Below, one piece after another: positions 62,398-64,000 of a DNA stretch of 64,000 bases; the first letter of the stretch is position 1; each line of letters begins with the position of its first letter. Position numbers and translations under genes: made by a program. The stretch is taken from positions 124,001 to 188,000 of the forward strand of contig NZ_BOMQ01000053.1 in the NCBI RefSeq assembly GCF_016862275.1, written 5' to 3'. The DNA is from Actinoplanes nipponensis (GTDB lineage Bacteria; Actinomycetota; Actinomycetes; Mycobacteriales; Micromonosporaceae). The notes beneath the pieces were generated by a model that saw nothing but the letters and a program-made list of their open reading frames with translations, searched no databases and was not told the DNA's origin.

Positions 62398-63783
62398 TCA
62401 GCCGGGACGGCCGGCCGTACCTACCCGGGCCGCAGGGCGCCTGACGGCCGCGACCACGTCGGTGATGGCGGTGACCGACAGCCCGGCCCCCACCGGGTCG
62501 TGCAGGAACGCCACGTGGTCGAGGTCGGCGACGGTGTGCCGGCTGTTGGTCGACAGGGCGGCGAGCCGGTCCTGGGCGGTGCCCCAGCCCTGCATGTGAT
62601 CGACGTTGTCCTTCGCGGTGAGGACGACCAGCGGGGTGGCGCCGAGCGTGGTCAAGGCCCGCGCCTGCCGGAAGGCCCGCGGCAACAAGGCTTGTTCGGC
62701 GCGCAGTCCGGCCAGGCCGCGCGGGCTGTTCGCGAACGCGGCCGCCTGCTCGCCCGCGTCGCCGGGCAGCGCCGGTGTGGTCAGCGCCCGGATGAGGTGA
62801 CCGAGGCCGAACCGGAACAGCGTGGGTGCCGGGGCCAGGGCACGCCGCATGACCTGATACTCGCCGTTGAAGGGTTTGACGAGTTCCACCTGATCCGGTC
62901 CGGCGCTGTCGAGCAGAACCATCCCGGCCACCTCGGCGGGGTACAGGTGCGTGTAGGTCAGGGCGTGCACGCCCCCGCTGGAGTGCCCGGCCAGGACGTA
63001 CGGGCCGGGCTCGCCGGCCGCGGTCAGCAGGCGGTGCAGGTCGGTGGCCGCGTTCGTGGCGTCGGCGGGGTGGGGTGAGTCGTCGCTCCAGCCCTGCCCG
63101 GCCCGGTCGTACGCGCAGACGCGGGTGGTCGCGGCGACGCCGGGGAGGACGCGCGCCCACTGCGGGGACGTCTCGCCGAGGCCGTTGAGCAGCACCACGG
63201 TGGGGCTGCCGGTGCCGGCACACCGCAGGTGCAGCCGGTATCCGCCGACGTCCACGAGCCGGCCGGGCGCGGGCCCCGCGGCGGCCCGCGGCGGGCTCAT
63301 CACGACCTGGGTGAGCCCGCCGAGACCGGCCAGCAGCATGACCAGCGTCACCGGGCGGACGAACAGGCGGCTCCGGCCGGGAAGCTCGCGGCGGGTCCGC
63401 CGCTCCACCCACATCGCCAGGATCACCAGTGCCGGCGCCCACCCCCAGGCCAGGCGGGTCATCGTGGGCTCGCCCGGGTTCGCGGCCAGCAGCACGGCGC
63501 CGGTGGCGGCCAGAACCGTCGCCGGGACGTACGCCCAGCGCTGCGGGCGCGTGGTCCTGCGGGCGGTGAGCCGGGCGAGCATCGCCCAGCCGGCGGCGAA
63601 GGCCAGCAGAGCCGCGCCGACGATGCGTGCCTCGGATGCGTCCGGCAGGACTCCGAACGTCAGGGCCGCCGCACCGGCCACTCCGGCGAACAGGGAGGCG
63701 GCGACGACGCGGGCGAGGGGGCCGATCGGTGGCGACGGCGCGGCCGTCGGGACCGGAGCTGTGGTGCGGGTCGGGGTGCTCAT
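62398..63783 (-). CDS. Alpha/beta hydrolase with N-terminal membrane domain
   Basis: 461 residues. Four to five membrane helices fill residues 25 to about 160, followed by an alpha/beta hydrolase (VVLLNGLGETSPQWARVLPG, nucleophile GHSSGGVHALT, catalytic Asp region VVLTAKDNVDHM and late His in DLDHVAFLHDP). The catalytic part should face outside or inside depending on helix number; substrate unknown. It is convergent with merR. Confidence 0.85.
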   Translation of the reverse strand: MSTPTRTTAPVPTAAPSPPIGPLARVVAASLFAGVAGAAALTFGVLPDASEARIVGAALLAFAAGWAMLARLTARRTTRPQRWAYVPATVLAATGAVLLAANPGEPTMTRLAWGWAPALVILAMWVERRTRRELPGRSRLFVRPVTLVMLLAGLGGLTQVVMSPPRAAAGPAPGRLVDVGGYRLHLRCAGTGSPTVVLLNGLGETSPQWARVLPGVAATTRVCAYDRAGQGWSDDSPHPADATNAATDLHRLLTAAGEPGPYVLAGHSSGGVHALTYTHLYPAEVAGMVLLDSAGPDQVELVKPFNGEYQVMRRALAPAPTLFRFGLGHLIRALTTPALPGDAGEQAAAFANSPRGLAGLRAEQALLPRAFRQARALTTLGATPLVVLTAKDNVDHMQGWGTAQDRLAALSTNSRHTVADLDHVAFLHDPVGAGLSVTAITDVVAAVRRPAARVGTAGRPG

Positions 63784-63910
63784 GGTGGTTTCCCTTCCTG
63801 GCCGGCCGGTGCGGCCGCCACGAGAACCACCGTCGCGGTTTCGTCACCTGCTCGCCCCGGTCACATGGCCGGGATGCCGCCGTGCGACGAGTGAGCCGGA
63901 AAGGGCGCGG

Positions 63911-64000
63911 TCAGCTCAGGGGGAGCTGGGCGAGTTGGCTGCGCGAGGAGATGCCGAGCTTGGTGAACACGTTGCGCAGGTGGAAAGCGACCGTACGCGG
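63911..64000 (-). CDS. LuxR-type regulator, C-terminal 29 residues only
   Basis: Runs off the right edge. The visible tail RTVAFHLRNVFTKLGISSRS ends the LuxR/FixJ helix-turn-helix (the usual recognition helix K-T-V-x-x-H-L-x-x-x-x-x-K-L). The sensor part lies outside the window. Confidence 0.85.
   Translation of the reverse strand, partial: PRTVAFHLRNVFTKLGISSRSQLAQLPLS

Overview
The window is very GC-rich chromosomal DNA from a high-GC Gram-positive bacterium, most likely an actinomycete of the Micromonosporaceae (Actinoplanes-like). The evidence is strong GC3 bias, frequent GTG starts, ATGA/GTGA gene overlaps, the housekeeping genes glyS, dusB, dgt and dnaG lying close together, and roadblock/LC7 and ROK-type genes. 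The genus is an inference. No rRNA, CRISPR array, transposase or integrase was seen.

Layout. 0-5 kb (minus): a cut-off gene, a Tat-exported PHP-domain protein and a TPP-riboswitch-controlled ykoE-ykoD-ykoC thiamine-precursor ECF transporter. 5-7.2 kb: an epoxide-hydrolase-like enzyme and two membrane proteins. 7.2-10.7 kb (minus): a zinc operon, znuA-znuC-znuB, an ArsR/SmtB sensor, a micro-ORF and a Zur-type Fur protein, with a Zur-like box upstream. 10.7-17.1 kb: small proteins, glyS, an XdhC-domain protein, dusB with a NIPSNAP protein, hydrolases and a G5-domain protein. 17.1-19.5 kb (minus): three roadblock/LC7 proteins and one DUF4388-like protein. 19.9-29.4 kb: VOC protein, chemoreceptor, dgt, dnaG, a NodIJ-like ABC exporter and a YihY/BrkB membrane protein. 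29.4-30.9 kb: a gene-poor stretch full of short tandem repeats. 30.9-40.2 kb: a ROK regulator, sugar ABC importer, Gfo/Idh/MocA dehydrogenase, tandem terminators, a Cys-rich micro-ORF, an EboE-like protein and a sugar isomerase/epimerase. 40.2-48.9 kb: tRNA-Asn, methyltransferases, a glycosyltransferase, an alpha-toroid protein, a FAD amine-oxidase-like enzyme, an SMP-30 protein, a CAT-anticodon tRNA and PPK2. 49-53.9 kb: an uncharacterised two-gene module and secreted or anchored proteins.

The most unusual part is 53.9-62.3 kb. A SAM methyltransferase (minus) and a MerR regulator (plus) look like former divergent neighbours. Each keeps a copy of the same 44-bp promoter/operator segment (38 of 44 bases identical), in direct orientation. 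Between the copies lies about 7.2 kb holding a TetR regulator with a DUF2218 protein, a WD40-HTH-TIR protein, and a divergent cluster of a SEL1-type TPR protein, a TPR-CHAT protease-like protein and a small membrane-associated protein. WD40/TPR sensors joined to TIR and CHAT effectors fit a conflict (immune or cell-death) module. This is my best candidate for a poorly described system.

The other notable pattern is a set of tiny coupled ORFs. Two related micro-ORFs sit inside the thiamine and zinc operons (shared pattern M-x-x-C-x-E-R-R), and a CX3CXCXC peptide is coupled to the eboE-like gene. The right end (62.4-64 kb) holds a membrane alpha/beta hydrolase and the C-terminus of a LuxR-type regulator.
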